This document shows positions 31,101-40,505 of a stretch of 64,000 nucleotides of DNA, in pieces (within the stretch, counting starts at the first letter, position 1; the number at the start of each line of letters is the position of its first letter). Origin of the DNA: Folioceros fuciformis (taxonomy: Eukaryota; Anthocerotophyta; Anthocerotopsida; Anthocerotales). The position numbers and the translations under genes are program-made. The DNA lies in NCBI GenBank assembly GCA_049999805.1, contig JBNGIO010005876.1, forward strand, positions 20,776-84,775, given 5' to 3'. Below the pieces are notes generated by a model. That model had not been told where the DNA came from. It made no database searches and was given only the letters and a program-made list of their open reading frames with translations.

Positions 31101-32121
31101 CGATCTCCAGAGCTGAGGTCCCCACTCTTGCACACGCCTGGAGGAGGCATACAAATGTCACGGAATTGGGTACTGCGATACCTCCTTGTTGCATGGCTCT
31201 GTAAAGAAGCAGAGCCTTCTGCCCCATGCCGTGGTGGGAGTATCCTGCAATCAAAGCAGTCCACGTCACGACATCTTTGTCACCGAGTCCATCAAACACT
31301 CTCTGAGCATTCTCCAAGCTGCCACACTTGGCGTACATGTTCACTAAGCAAGTACACACAAACAAATCAGGCTCAACGCCACTGGCCAACAAATCAGCAT
31401 GCACCTGCAGCCCAGATTTCAAATCTCCTCCCCTTGAACAAGCTTGAAGAGCCGACACGAACACATGACCATCGGGTTTCACACTGGAGCCGCGCATCCG
31501 ATGGTACAGCTGCAAGGCCTGCCTGTCCTGCCCTTGTTTCACATGCGCAGAAATGATGGCAGACCACGTGAAGGCCTCTGGTTTGGGAACCATTGCAAAT
31601 ACATCCATCGCCTCTTGCAACCGGCCATGAGAAGCATACATGCGCAAGATGTGGGTCCCCAGGAACGTATCCGACTGCAACCCCTTTGCCACCGTGAAAG
31701 CATGGACGCGGCGACCCCGAACAAGATCCTTCCCCGCTACGCATTTTTTCAGCACTGTGTAAAAGAGGGGTCTAGAAATAACGCATTCCATCTGCTGCAC
31801 CAACACTCCCAGAGCCTCGACAGCCTCAGCCAAGCACCCCTCATCACACAGCTGACTCACGGTTCTGAGCATCACCCCAGTTTCGCATCCTGCAGGCCTG
31901 CGAGACCCATCATCATCCGGCAAGCTCCATGTGGATTTGAAGAAATTCATCTGGCCATCCAGGTCACCCACCCAGGCCCAAGCTTGCTTGTGTAAATTTT
32001 TGAGCCAGGGGATCTCCCGGAGCTTCGTTGGAAACGTGCTGTATTTGGCAATTTCGTTCATTGCACTCATGTGGGCGGGAGCCCTTCCTACAATGCGCGT
32101 TACCACGCTCCAGGTAGCCAT
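28171..32121 (-). CDS. PLS-class PPR protein with E motifs (PPR-4, 10 P motifs)
   Basis: An intronless frame of 1316 residues starts at ATG 32121 with MATWSVVTRIVGRAPAH, nearly the same as PPR-2, so the two share an organelle-targeting leader. The lead-in (SRRPAGCETG, EALGVLV, RRVHAFTV) is followed by 104-residue P-L-S units with ten P motifs, P2-L2-S2 (DHYTCMVDLLARAG), E1 and E2 (PGQSWWTDMYGEVHSF), and no DYW. Code pairs are SD, TN, NN, ND, TS, ND, TD, ND, TD, SE. The framework is almost constant between units while the code residues differ, as expected for arrays that diverge to read new RNA. Confidence 0.94.
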   Translation of the reverse strand: MATWSVVTRIVGRAPAHMSAMNEIAKYSTFPTKLREIPWLKNLHKQAWAWVGDLDGQMNFFKSTWSLPDDDGSRRPAGCETGVMLRTVSQLCDEGCLAEAVEALGVLVQQMECVISRPLFYTVLKKCVAGKDLVRGRRVHAFTVAKGLQSDTFLGTHILRMYASHGRLQEAMDVFAMVPKPEAFTWSAIISAHVKQGQDRQALQLYHRMRGSSVKPDGHVFVSALQACSRGGDLKSGLQVHADLLASGVEPDLFVCTCLVNMYAKCGSLENAQRVFDGLGDKDVVTWTALIAGYSHHGMGQKALLLYRAMQQGGIAVPNSVTFVCLLQACARVGTSALEIGKQLHEQIRERGHQGDTFVANSLVNMYAKCGSLEDAQTLFDGLSQKDVVTWNAMIGGYSQQGMGHEALHLYSVMQEQGETAPNPVTFLGVLQACASLGSLALEKGKQLHGQIREGRHQADVFVANSLVNMYAKCGGLEDAQEVFEGLHQKDVGSWNAMITGCYQQGKVQEALRLYSVMLEDGIVAPDSVTFVCLLQACASVGTSALERGRQIHVQIREQQYEADVVVANSLVNMYAKCGSVEDSQRVFDSLCHKDVVTWTVLLAAYSQQGLGQKALRLYSAMQEEGIAVPSTVTFVCLLQACASIGTPALDKGKELHAEIRERGHQGDVFVANSLVNMYAKCGSLEDAQRVFDTLVEKDVVTWNSIIAGCSRQGRGQEALRLYSDMQEADIAAPDSLTFVSLLQACAVVGSPGLEKGKELHAQIRERGHQADLFVGSSLVNMYAKCGSLQDARIVFDGLAKKDVVTWTALITGYFQQGMGHEALSLYSAMQEEGIAVPDSVTFACLLQACANVGSPALDRGKDLHAQIRACGHQGDVFVANSMVNMYAKCGSLEDAQKVFDGLRHKDVVTWNAMIAGYSQQGMSQEALILYRVMQDEGTTSPDYVTFVCLLQACASAGSSALDKGKQLHAQIRELGYEADVCVGNSLVNMYAKCGDLEDAQKVFDGLVEKDVVTWTTLIAGYSQQGMGHESLRRYSSMQEDGLSVPDSVTFVSLLQACADVAALHMGRQLHAQIEEQGLQSDVFVASSLINMYGKSGSMLDAQVVFDGLPQRDGIAWSALIAGYACQGYSAVVFDLVETMKEDGMEPEGVTFLSVLTACSHAGLVNEGREFFMTMREHYGITPTVDHYTCMVDLLARAGHLDEALGLVSTMAVPPNSAVWHSLLAACRKWRNVEIGRHAFNEALKLDSKDSAAYVLMSSIYTGAQMWEQAQKTQTRRVSIGAWKKPGQSWWTDMYGEVHSFLVGDENDSTSQARLK

Positions 32122-32684
32122 GCCCCAGGAATACCTTGTGAATCACCTGTGGCTGCCACAGTGCCGTCGCCTGCAGGGAATGGCATCCGAATGCGCAATG
32201 CACCGATTCTGTAGATGCCTTCAAGTCTTTAGAATAGCAGGCAGACTTGAAGCTCAGCCTTTCCCACATATCCAGCTGAACCCGACTTGCATGGAGCCGA
32301 CGCTACCGCATGTTCTGATACGCAAAACGTTGGAGCCAGAGCGATCGGTAGCTTCCAAATATGCATCAAATGGTCGGCACGTTTCCAAATTTTGAGCCAG
32401 GCTCCATTTACTCATAACTAGTCCGGGAGACAAACGGTACTCTCGGACACAGGTGTGGAACGTACGGATTTCCACCTTGAGATTGCTACACCTTTTCATG
32501 AGCCCTTATGTAGTGTGCCAAACTCCAGGTGTAGTGTGCCAAACTGCAGCATCACTATGCAGTAAGCATATCTTCACTAAAGCTCATTGTGCAGTAGGTA
32601 TATCTTACTAAAGCTCATTGTGCAATAGACATCATCTTCACTAAAGCTTACTATGCCTTAGACATCATCTCATATGACAATAGC
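32122..32684. other. Intergenic between PPR-4 and the 27-bp repeat, with short repeats
   Basis: From about 32510 a short unit containing CTTCACTAAAGCT and CATTGTGCAGTAG recurs about four times to 32680. Its first copy (32534-32584) resembles the E-motif coding region of PPR-5 (33516-33566). No gene is present. Confidence 0.6.
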
Positions 32685-33000
32685 ATGGTTCCAAGCATTG
32701 TTTATGCGAGCTTTGTCGTCCCAAGTATTGATGCAAGCTTTCTCGTCCCAAGCTTTCATGCAAGCTTTCTCATTCCAAGCATTGTTTATGCGAGCTTTCT
32801 CGTCCTAAGCATTGATGCATGTTTTCTCGTCCTAAGCATTGATGCAAGCTTTCTCGTCTCAAGCTTTGACATAAGCTTTCTCATCCCAAGCATTGACATA
32901 AGCTTTCTCATCCCAAACATTGACATAAGCTTTCCCATCCCAAGCATTGATGCAAGCGTTCTCATTCCAAGTTTTGATCCAAGCTTCTTCTTTCCAAGCA
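32685..33000. repeat. 27-bp minisatellite
   Basis: About eleven units of 27 bases (a few of 30) of the form AAGCTTTCTCATCCCAAGCATTGA occur. Because 27 is a multiple of three, the array stays open and would read as a nine-residue repeat (SFLIPSID). No start context, homology or downstream domain supports a real protein; the open frame runs on to 33152. Confidence 0.85.
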
Positions 33001-33202
33001 TCCTCATTCCAATTCTCCAACCAAAAATTCATCCTTTAGACTTTGATAAAATTTTCTGTTCATTGTTTATGAGATGTTTCAACTTTGATGCTGTAAATAT
33101 TGTCCATAAGATGAAGACCACCACTTCATTTAGAAGAAGAGATATTCCTTAATTATTCAGAAAATTCCCTAAACTTCTATTGTAATATAGCTCACGACTC
33201 CT

Positions 33203-35476
33203 TTAGAGGTTTCTGCAAGTGTTTCTTAATTCACTCCCGATCTGGATCTTATCTGAGGCATTTTTATCTTCAACCCAGAAACTGTGAACCAAACCATCCA
33301 AGTCAGTCCACACGCTCTGTCCTGGCAGCTTCCACGCGCTGATCCGTTTTCTCCTCGAATGCATCTCATCGGCCTGATCCGACATCCCTGCCTCAGTATA
33401 TATGTTCGCCATCAGAACATATGCTGCAGCATCCTTATTTTGCAGCTTCACGGCCTCGTTGAAAGCCTGGCATCCCACCTCCACATTACTCCACTTTTGA
33501 CAAGCCCCTAATACAGTGTGCCAAGCCGCAGCGTCAGGATGCACAGGCATCGACTTCACTAGAGCTAGTGACTCGTCCAACCGGCCCACACGACCTAGGA
33601 GGTCCACAATGCAAGTGTAGTGCTCCACCGTGGGACTGATCCCGTATTCCCTACTCATAGCTTCAAAGTACGCCCGCCCCTTTTCTGGCAGACCCGAATG
33701 ACTGCATGCTGTTAGTACACTAAGGAATGTGATGCCATCTGGCTGTATGCCATCCTTCCTCATTCTCCGAAACAAGTTGAAGACCGCGCCACTGTTCCCT
33801 TCACATGTGTAGCCTGCGATGATAGCATTCCAAGCAGAAGTGTCTCTTTCAGGTAATGCTTCAAACACCTTCTGTGCATCACTCATGCCGCCAGTCTTTC
33901 CATACATGCTTATCAGACTCCCAGCCACAGCCAAATCAGCTTGAAGGCCTTGATCATTTATCTGTGCATGAAGCTGCCTTCCCACATGCAAAGCTCCCAC
34001 GCTTGCACATGCCTGCAGGAGGTATACAAACGTCACTGCATCAGGTGTTGTCAAACCTTCTCCTTGCATTTCATTGTAAAGGCGAAGGACTTCGAGTACC
34101 ATGCCTTGCTTGTAATATCCTGCTATTATGGCACTCCATGCCACGACGTCTTTTTGACCCAGTCCGTCAAACACTCTTTGCGCTTCTTCTAAGCTGCCAC
34201 ACTTGGCGTACATGTCTACCAAGCTGCTGGCTGCAAACACATCACCTTGAAGGCCTTTTTCTATGATCTGTGCATGAAGCTCCTTCCCTTTTGCCAAAGC
34301 TGGGGTGCCAACGCTTGCACAAGCCTGCAGGAGGCACAGGAACGTCACAGAAGTTGGTACAGGAGTGCCAGCTTCTTGCATAGCATCGTAGAGACGAAGG
34401 GCTTCCGCTCCCTGGCCCTGCTGGGCATACCCTGCGATCAGGGAATTCCATGTCACGATATCTTTGTGACCAAGTCTGTCAAACACTCTTTGGGCGTCGT
34501 TCAAGCTCCCACACTTTGCATACATGCTAACCAAACTGTTCGCCACAAACACATCAGCATGATGCCCCCTTTCTCGAATTTGTGCATCAAGATGCTTCCC
34601 CTTCTCCAAGGCCTGCGTGCCCATACTTGCACATGCCTGCAGGAGGGACAAATATGTCACAGAATCGGGTACAACAGTCCCTTCTTCTACCATAGCATCA
34701 TATAGACAGAAGGCTTCTTGCCCCATTCCCTGGTGGGAATATCCTGCTAACAGAGCATTCCACGTGACCACATCTTTTTGGCCAAGTCCATCGAACACTC
34801 TTCGAGCGTCTTCTAAGCTGCCACACTTCGCATACATAACAACCAAGGCACTACTAACAAACAAATTAGGCTCCAGTCCTTCAGCCAACACATGAGCATG
34901 CACCTGCTGCCCAGATGCCAAGTCTGCTCCCCTTGCACAAGCCTGAAGGGCTGCCACAAACACATGAGCATCTGGCTCCACTTCGGACCTGCGCATGCGA
35001 TGATACAGTTGTATGGCCTGTTTATCCCGCCCGTGTTTGACGTGAGCTGATATCATCGCGGACCACGTGAAGGCATCTGGCCTGGCAACCATAGTAAACA
35101 CATTCGTAGCCTCTTCCAGCCTGGCATGAGAGGCATACATTCGCAAGATGTGGTTGCACAGAATCGTGTCCGACTGATGCCCCTGCTTCAAGGTGAAAGC
35201 ATGGACGCGGCGACCGAGAGCCAGATTCTTCTTAGCCACACATTCCTTCAGAACCGTAAAGAAGAGAGGTTTGGAGATGCCACAATCTGTCTGCACCAGC
35301 ACTCCCAGAGCCTCAACGGCCTCAGTGAGCTGCCCAAGCTGACAAAGTTGGCTCACAGTTTCAGCCAGGCATGCGGCTTTCGTATCCTGCAGGCCTGCAA
35401 GGCTCACAATCGACCGGCACGTATGGAAGGGCAGCAGCACAACCCGTCTCCACATCCAAACCCGCCAGCTGCGCAT
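33203..35476 (-). CDS. PLS-class PPR protein with E motifs (PPR-5, 5 P motifs), 5' frameshift suspected
   Basis: A frame of 757 residues, the shortest member, with five P-type motifs (code SD, ND, NT, SD, ND), P2-L2-S2 (EHYTCIVDLLGRVG) and E1/E2 (PGQSVWTDLDGLVHSF), and no DYW. From AETVSQL onward it matches the family. Upstream, the family-like sequence (SKLACVDAQLAG, RPAGYE) is in another frame, open from ATG 35600 to the stop at 35361. Between the conserved GAA and GCTGAA codons there are 13 bases (35366-35378) where PPR-1 and PPR-3 have 12, so one base appears inserted. Either the protein starts at ATG 35476 with a substitute leader that is still basic (MRSWRVWMWRR), or the gene is broken or mis-sequenced. 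Confidence 0.85.
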   Translation of the reverse strand: MRSWRVWMWRRVVLLPFHTCRSIVSLAGLQDTKAACLAETVSQLCQLGQLTEAVEALGVLVQTDCGISKPLFFTVLKECVAKKNLALGRRVHAFTLKQGHQSDTILCNHILRMYASHARLEEATNVFTMVARPDAFTWSAMISAHVKHGRDKQAIQLYHRMRRSEVEPDAHVFVAALQACARGADLASGQQVHAHVLAEGLEPNLFVSSALVVMYAKCGSLEDARRVFDGLGQKDVVTWNALLAGYSHQGMGQEAFCLYDAMVEEGTVVPDSVTYLSLLQACASMGTQALEKGKHLDAQIRERGHHADVFVANSLVSMYAKCGSLNDAQRVFDRLGHKDIVTWNSLIAGYAQQGQGAEALRLYDAMQEAGTPVPTSVTFLCLLQACASVGTPALAKGKELHAQIIEKGLQGDVFAASSLVDMYAKCGSLEEAQRVFDGLGQKDVVAWSAIIAGYYKQGMVLEVLRLYNEMQGEGLTTPDAVTFVYLLQACASVGALHVGRQLHAQINDQGLQADLAVAGSLISMYGKTGGMSDAQKVFEALPERDTSAWNAIIAGYTCEGNSGAVFNLFRRMRKDGIQPDGITFLSVLTACSHSGLPEKGRAYFEAMSREYGISPTVEHYTCIVDLLGRVGRLDESLALVKSMPVHPDAAAWHTVLGACQKWSNVEVGCQAFNEAVKLQNKDAAAYVLMANIYTEAGMSDQADEMHSRRKRISAWKLPGQSVWTDLDGLVHSFWVEDKNASDKIQIGSELRNTCRNL

Positions 35477-35970
35477 CCACGCAAGCTAGCTTGGAGAATC
35501 CGTCCAACCAGAGGACCCCCGTGGGACTCCTTCCACCCGCAGGCGTCCTTGTTTGCCGACCTGGTACTTGGAAGCAATCACTACAGCAGCAGCTCTTCAT
35601 AGTGTACCGTGAGCGTGGTCAGACTGCGCCTCGATCACCCTGCAGGTCATCAACAAGGTGAATTGCAAATGTTAGCACCTCAAGCAGCAAACCTGATAGT
35701 ACATGGCTATGCCATCGCCGGCTGTGGAATGAGCAAGTGTATATTACGTCCAGGGACATCCGGTCAGTAACGTTTGTGAACTGCACACAACTCAGAGCAT
35801 CAGTTCTAACTTCTCGAGCATGGAAGGTAACTTGTCGTTGTCCTCGCATCATATTTTCCGTCCACGCGATCAGGCAAGCGTGATGGCCGCGGCTGATGAA
35901 TCGAGTACTTCCAATATTTCAGAATGGGAATAAGTAGGGGCAGGAGGTCACAACGAGAATTGCCACAAAC
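35477..35970. promoter_or_regulatory. Shared upstream region of PPR-5 and a divergent gene
   Basis: These 494 bases separate the PPR-5 ATG (35476, minus) from the ATG of the next gene (35971, plus). The first 124 bases are the out-of-frame leader of PPR-5. No promoter motif was identified. Confidence 0.4.
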
Positions 35971-37183
35971 ATGCCTGGAGATGGATGCATTGGTTATTCC
36001 GCCCTCTCCGGTTCCCTCTTCTACAACAACAAATGTTGCCCCTTGAGCAGATCTAAGATCATCGCTATCGGAGGAATTGGAAGCAAACAGGAGGCCGCCT
36101 CCGGTCTGAATCTTTTCCGCAGATTGAAGACCGATTTCATTTCCAGGATATGGTGGAGCTGGGAAACACGAAAGCTAGACAAACCTGGTAGATTCAGCTC
36201 CGAGGTATCTGACCTACGCGTGTCGTGTCCAGAGACTTCTGTCCCCGTTCCTCCAGGTCACACAGTCCATCTCCGTGCTTCACTAGTGATTCGCCAATGT
36301 GAAACAGGGCAAACTCTCCTGCAGAGCATCGCACGATGATGAGTTCAAGTCAACGAGGAGCATCGCTCTTGGGTTGCACAGACGATACAAGGACGTTTTG
36401 AACGGTGGCTTCACCAATTTGAAGGTAAGGGTCTCTCCACCTGAAAGGACCGTGAGGGACACTCGGAAGCTCGTCACATGGGACTTGTCTCTCTTCACAG
36501 GAATTTGTGGAGGCTGGGGTAACTGCTTACGCAGTAGGTTGTACTGCTGAAGGTCTCCGCAACGAACTTCTGAGCGTGTGTGAATCGGAAAATCTGGAAA
36601 CGCCAGCGGGAAGTGTGAGGTTGAAAAATGTGACTGCAGAGGAGGTACCTGAGAGGCCATCACCAGTTTGAGTCGATCGATTCTTGTATGCTTCCTGTGG
36701 ATCGTAATAGGAGTACCTGGTTGGTTGCAGGTAGAAGACTGCATACTATGGCTTTGTATCGTCTTCCTCACGATCATGTGCACCCCTCAACCAACGGTTG
36801 TCAGGTGGTCAAGCTTTCCAGCAGTCTCGTCTGAACAGCAGCGGCAATGGAAAGGGTTTTGTGCTGTTATTGCCAATGCTTACTACACCCGTGGGATGGC
36901 CTGGTAGGACTTGCTCATTGGCTTACAGGCTCCAAAATTTACCTTGTTGGGTGAACGTTTAGGCTTACTAATCAATTACATGTTAGGCCAGCCAATCCTT
37001 GACGTCATTGCTGCCAACATAGCCGCATGACCTTCTTTCTCAAGCCTGTGAATGCATTGTAGGATGCCCATAAAGACCTTGCAGCTGGAGCAGTTAGCTG
37101 TTGCAGGCCATGCTGAAGAGCCGGCACTGGTTGCAGATCGCATGCGCTTGGTGTTCGCCACTCTCGAGGTCTGTCTGCACTAA
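35971..37183 (+). CDS. Conserved plant protein of unknown function, probably plastid-targeted
   Basis: Five exons (35971-36204, 36308-36424, 36501-36644, 36731-36903, 37063-37183) with GT-AG introns of 103, 76, 86 and 159 bases join in frame to 262 residues. The first exon is rich in Ser, Lys and Arg and could be a transit peptide. The core runs through IALGLHRRYKDVLNGG, EFVEAGVTAYAVGCTAEG, a hydrophobic segment WLCIVFLTIMCTPQPTVVRW, WKGFCAVIANAYYTRGMAW and KTLQLEQLAVAGHAEE. I recall this core in uncharacterised proteins across land plants but cannot name the family with certainty, and I assign no function. The last codons (after TLE) are the least certain; the frame stops soon after without a further intron. 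Confidence 0.72.
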
Positions 37184-40100
37184 AGCTTTGAGTTGGGTTA
37201 TGTTGGATGCACCAGATCATGTTCCGCAGAACAGGATCCTGTGGACGCATTTCATCCAACAAATTTCAGCATCTGTATGTGCAGAGTGTAAGCCCACAGT
37301 GGCCAAAACAATAGGAGGGAAGCTCGTTGTTGATTCCGTCTCAGCCAGGTATCAGCGAAAGGGCTTGAAGAAGCACATGTATGTACATAAAAACATTGTG
37401 GATATGCGGTCACGCATCTGTCCTTGGTAGTGCTGTACATTCTTTGGCATGTAGTCACACATGGGGGCATCCCTTGTCCTCAAGCTTGGCATTCACTCAG
37501 CACTTGCTGGAAGATTTGATCCATAATGTACGAGGGATTAGCCACATGTGTGCAGAGCGTGTCAACAGCTTGCTGTCCAGCGGGACTGGATTGTGCAATT
37601 GCTAGTTGCAGTCTCCACCGGAACCAGACCAGTGTGCGTGTCCAGGACTCTCACTTGGGGGAAGCTTTATTGCCTCATGTGCCTCCGAATCTAATGCTTT
37701 TGTCCCAGTCCAAGAACGGGCTCCTCGTTTCCGGAATCAAGTGAAGATAAAACGGATTGTGTCAAGATTGCAGTCCAGGACGCAAGCGTAGGGTTTACAG
37801 GACGAATCGGGAGGCTTGCAGGACGGAATGACTCATCAGTTGCGGGGTAATGTCAGATAGGTAGTATCTCAAATCATCAGCGTGATGAAAGGTTGTGACC
37901 CATCTGTCAACCATGGGCATCATTGGCGGATGCATCAAGGTGAAGCACAGGAAGAAAAAAAAAAAAAGTGCAAGAATCAGCAGCCCGTACTGGGACGTCA
38001 TCCTTACTCCCGCCCCTCCTCCGGGTCCCAGGGCTAGGATTCATCAGTGCTCTGCCTCCACTGAGTCAGGGATAGAACACACCCTGAGTAGCAGTAGGCC
38101 ACGAGTGCCAGCGCTGCGTCTTCCTTGCCCCTCACAGACGACGACGAGCCTTCTTTTCGTCCAGGTTACCGCATGCAGCTATGGCCCTAGGTAGGCGTAC
38201 ATAGATGCATGCTCTGAACAGTGGGCTCGAATTGCGAGCATGAGCTTCCCTCCACATACACACCGATTTCTTGTTGTGATGAGCTGCCATAGGCCAAGAA
38301 GCGCAGTGTTGATGGCAGCCTCCAGTGGCCCGTATGGTCCGACCAAGAAGCGTCAGGTCGTCAGAGCATTCCCATCAGACGCAGAGATCGTACCGCATTT
38401 CAACGGCTACTGTATTCCTTCATCGGCCGCATCACCATGATGATGTATTAATAAATTACCACGCCCCTGCAGAGCGTTTTGTGCCTGGGAGAAGGCGTCG
38501 CAGTCTTGGAAACATGCACTCAATCCGTTGCTGCTCTCCTCCCATCTCCAAACTCGCTGTGAGAGAAGAGAAGCAAGTTACTGGACGACTTGCGAGCATT
38601 CATTCCCCTTGTTTATGATATCTGCATCGCGCAGAGGCATACGGTCCGATCCAGGCCACGGATCTGCTGCCACTTTATGGTCGCCAACAGGAAGAGGTCA
38701 GAGAGCTTCACAGAAGAACGGCATCCTAAGCTGGGAATCAGCCCCCGGAGCTGGTAGACAAGCATTTTTCCTAGGGTTCCGCATCGAGGTGTCAGCCACA
38801 GCGGGTACGACCTTTGCGAACATACCAGCCAGGCCCTTTCATTAGCGCCTGTGAGAGCTCATCAACTTGCCTCCATGTACGTAATCACTATCCTTGGGAA
38901 CAGAGTCCAATTCAAGACCCTGAGACCTCCAGGAAGCAGCGTACGCATGTGTATGTACAGTACAGACATCCATCTGCTCCCTGGTCGACGTCGCCAGTCC
39001 ATAGTCCGGTGCCACCGCCGCAACAGCTCTATTCGCTGACATAGCCAGCCAGCCAGCCAGCCAGCTCTGTGGGGTTAGGGCAGGCAGTGGACAGCGCCAT
39101 CCCACCAACACAGCACATGTCTGTGCACTAGCGCGTTGAAGGGGAGTTAGTGCATCTCGCAGATACTCTCCTTTTTCTCTTGTCTGCTTGGCCAAGCAAC
39201 CCCTCCATTGGACCGAGTCGGACCGTGCATCGCCATCTTTCGCTACCTTCATTGTGACGCCAGGCTTCCTCTCCACTAACTCTCCCTTCCCCGGCCCCAT
39301 TCGGGCCGTGCCCGCAGCGCACGGGCCGCGGGGCGAGACAAGTGTCCGATCTACAGCGGCCGCCGTCATCATGCTGCAAGGTGGGAGCCGGGGCCGGGAC
39401 CGGGTCCGGGCTTTTCCCACCCGCCACGCCCACCGGTGAGCTCGCTACCCGGCCCGGTTACTAACTTACTGCAACGGCCACATGACTCATAATTCGAATG
39501 GGCCAATATGTATCGTATCCGGCCGCATCTGGGCAATGCCGTGTACGGGTTTGTTGCATGTATGCGTGTAAGCGTGTTACTTAGTGATGATGCGGAGCAT
39601 GTGCAGCATGTCCTCATACGAGGGAGATCTGGGACGGATACGGCAGCCCGGCGGGGAAGACAGATATGTATATTTGTGAAGGGTTGCAAGCTCGGCGGGC
39701 TGCCCGGGAAGCCGCAGTTCCGGCGGCCGAGGCCGGTGTTTTGAAAGGGGGGGAAGGCTGCCCGGTCACGAACGTTCATGATGGCGTGCTGCCCGAACAT
39801 GAACGTTACAGCAACGGGCTCATAAAGACGGGGGCCAGTTAACGTTGCATTGGCACAGGTTTGGCCCTGCCTGCTGTTGCCTGCTGGTGCTGGTGCTGCC
39901 CTGCTGCCCTGCCCCCCTCCCCCCGCCCCGCCCTGGTGCGTGTCGGACTCGGGTCTGCCTGGGAGCCCAAGCTTTGCTCAAATCCGGCTTGGCGCCGCAT
40001 TTGCTCGCATTGAGCTCTTCCCGCCTCCTCTGCTCTAGCGGCTCGCAGGAGGGAAAGGGAAAAGGCTGCAGGCGGCTGGCTGGATTCGCGGATTCGCGTC

Positions 40101-40505
40101 TCTGCTGCACAGCACACCTGCACCTGTGTGGGTGTTAGGACTCGTATTTCTTGCATTGCGTCGGCATTGGACTGCGCTTTTTCACGGCCTTTGCGGGCGG
40201 GAGCTTGAGCCTTCTTTCAGTGCAGCGGCTGGGCTGGTCTGGGATAGGCGGGGAGGGGAGGGGGTAGCTGCGGAGCCGGTGTTTCTGTTGCTGCTGTTGT
40301 GAGACTGGGGGCTGCGGGGCCTGGTATTGCAATTGGAATGCGCAGGAGCTCCCTCGGGCGGTGGTGTTAAGGGTGGCGGAATTGGTGTGGGCCGGGTCTT
40401 GCTGGAGGAGGGCTACCTGACTGGTCTGGGCTGGACTGGTCTTTGGCGGGAGGGAGGAGCAGAGAGCAGGGACTATTGTAGAGCGGAGGAGAGTGCTGGG
40501 CCGAC
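37184..40505. other. Long region without a recognised gene; NAT upstream region at its end
   Basis: Many open frames occur but none resembles a known protein. A run of 13 A lies near 37955-37967 and five AGCC repeats near 39045-39065. From about 39200 the sequence is GC-rich, and 39850-40500 is rich in G and T on the plus strand, fitting the 5' flank and leader of the NAT gene. Confidence 0.5.

Noticed and set aside
39040-39066. AGCC tandem repeat
   Set aside because: Five copies only; an ordinary microsatellite with no sign of function.
38842-39420. 192-codon minus-strand open frame
   Set aside because: GC-rich, low-complexity composition and no family resemblance; opposite-strand frames overlap it equally well.
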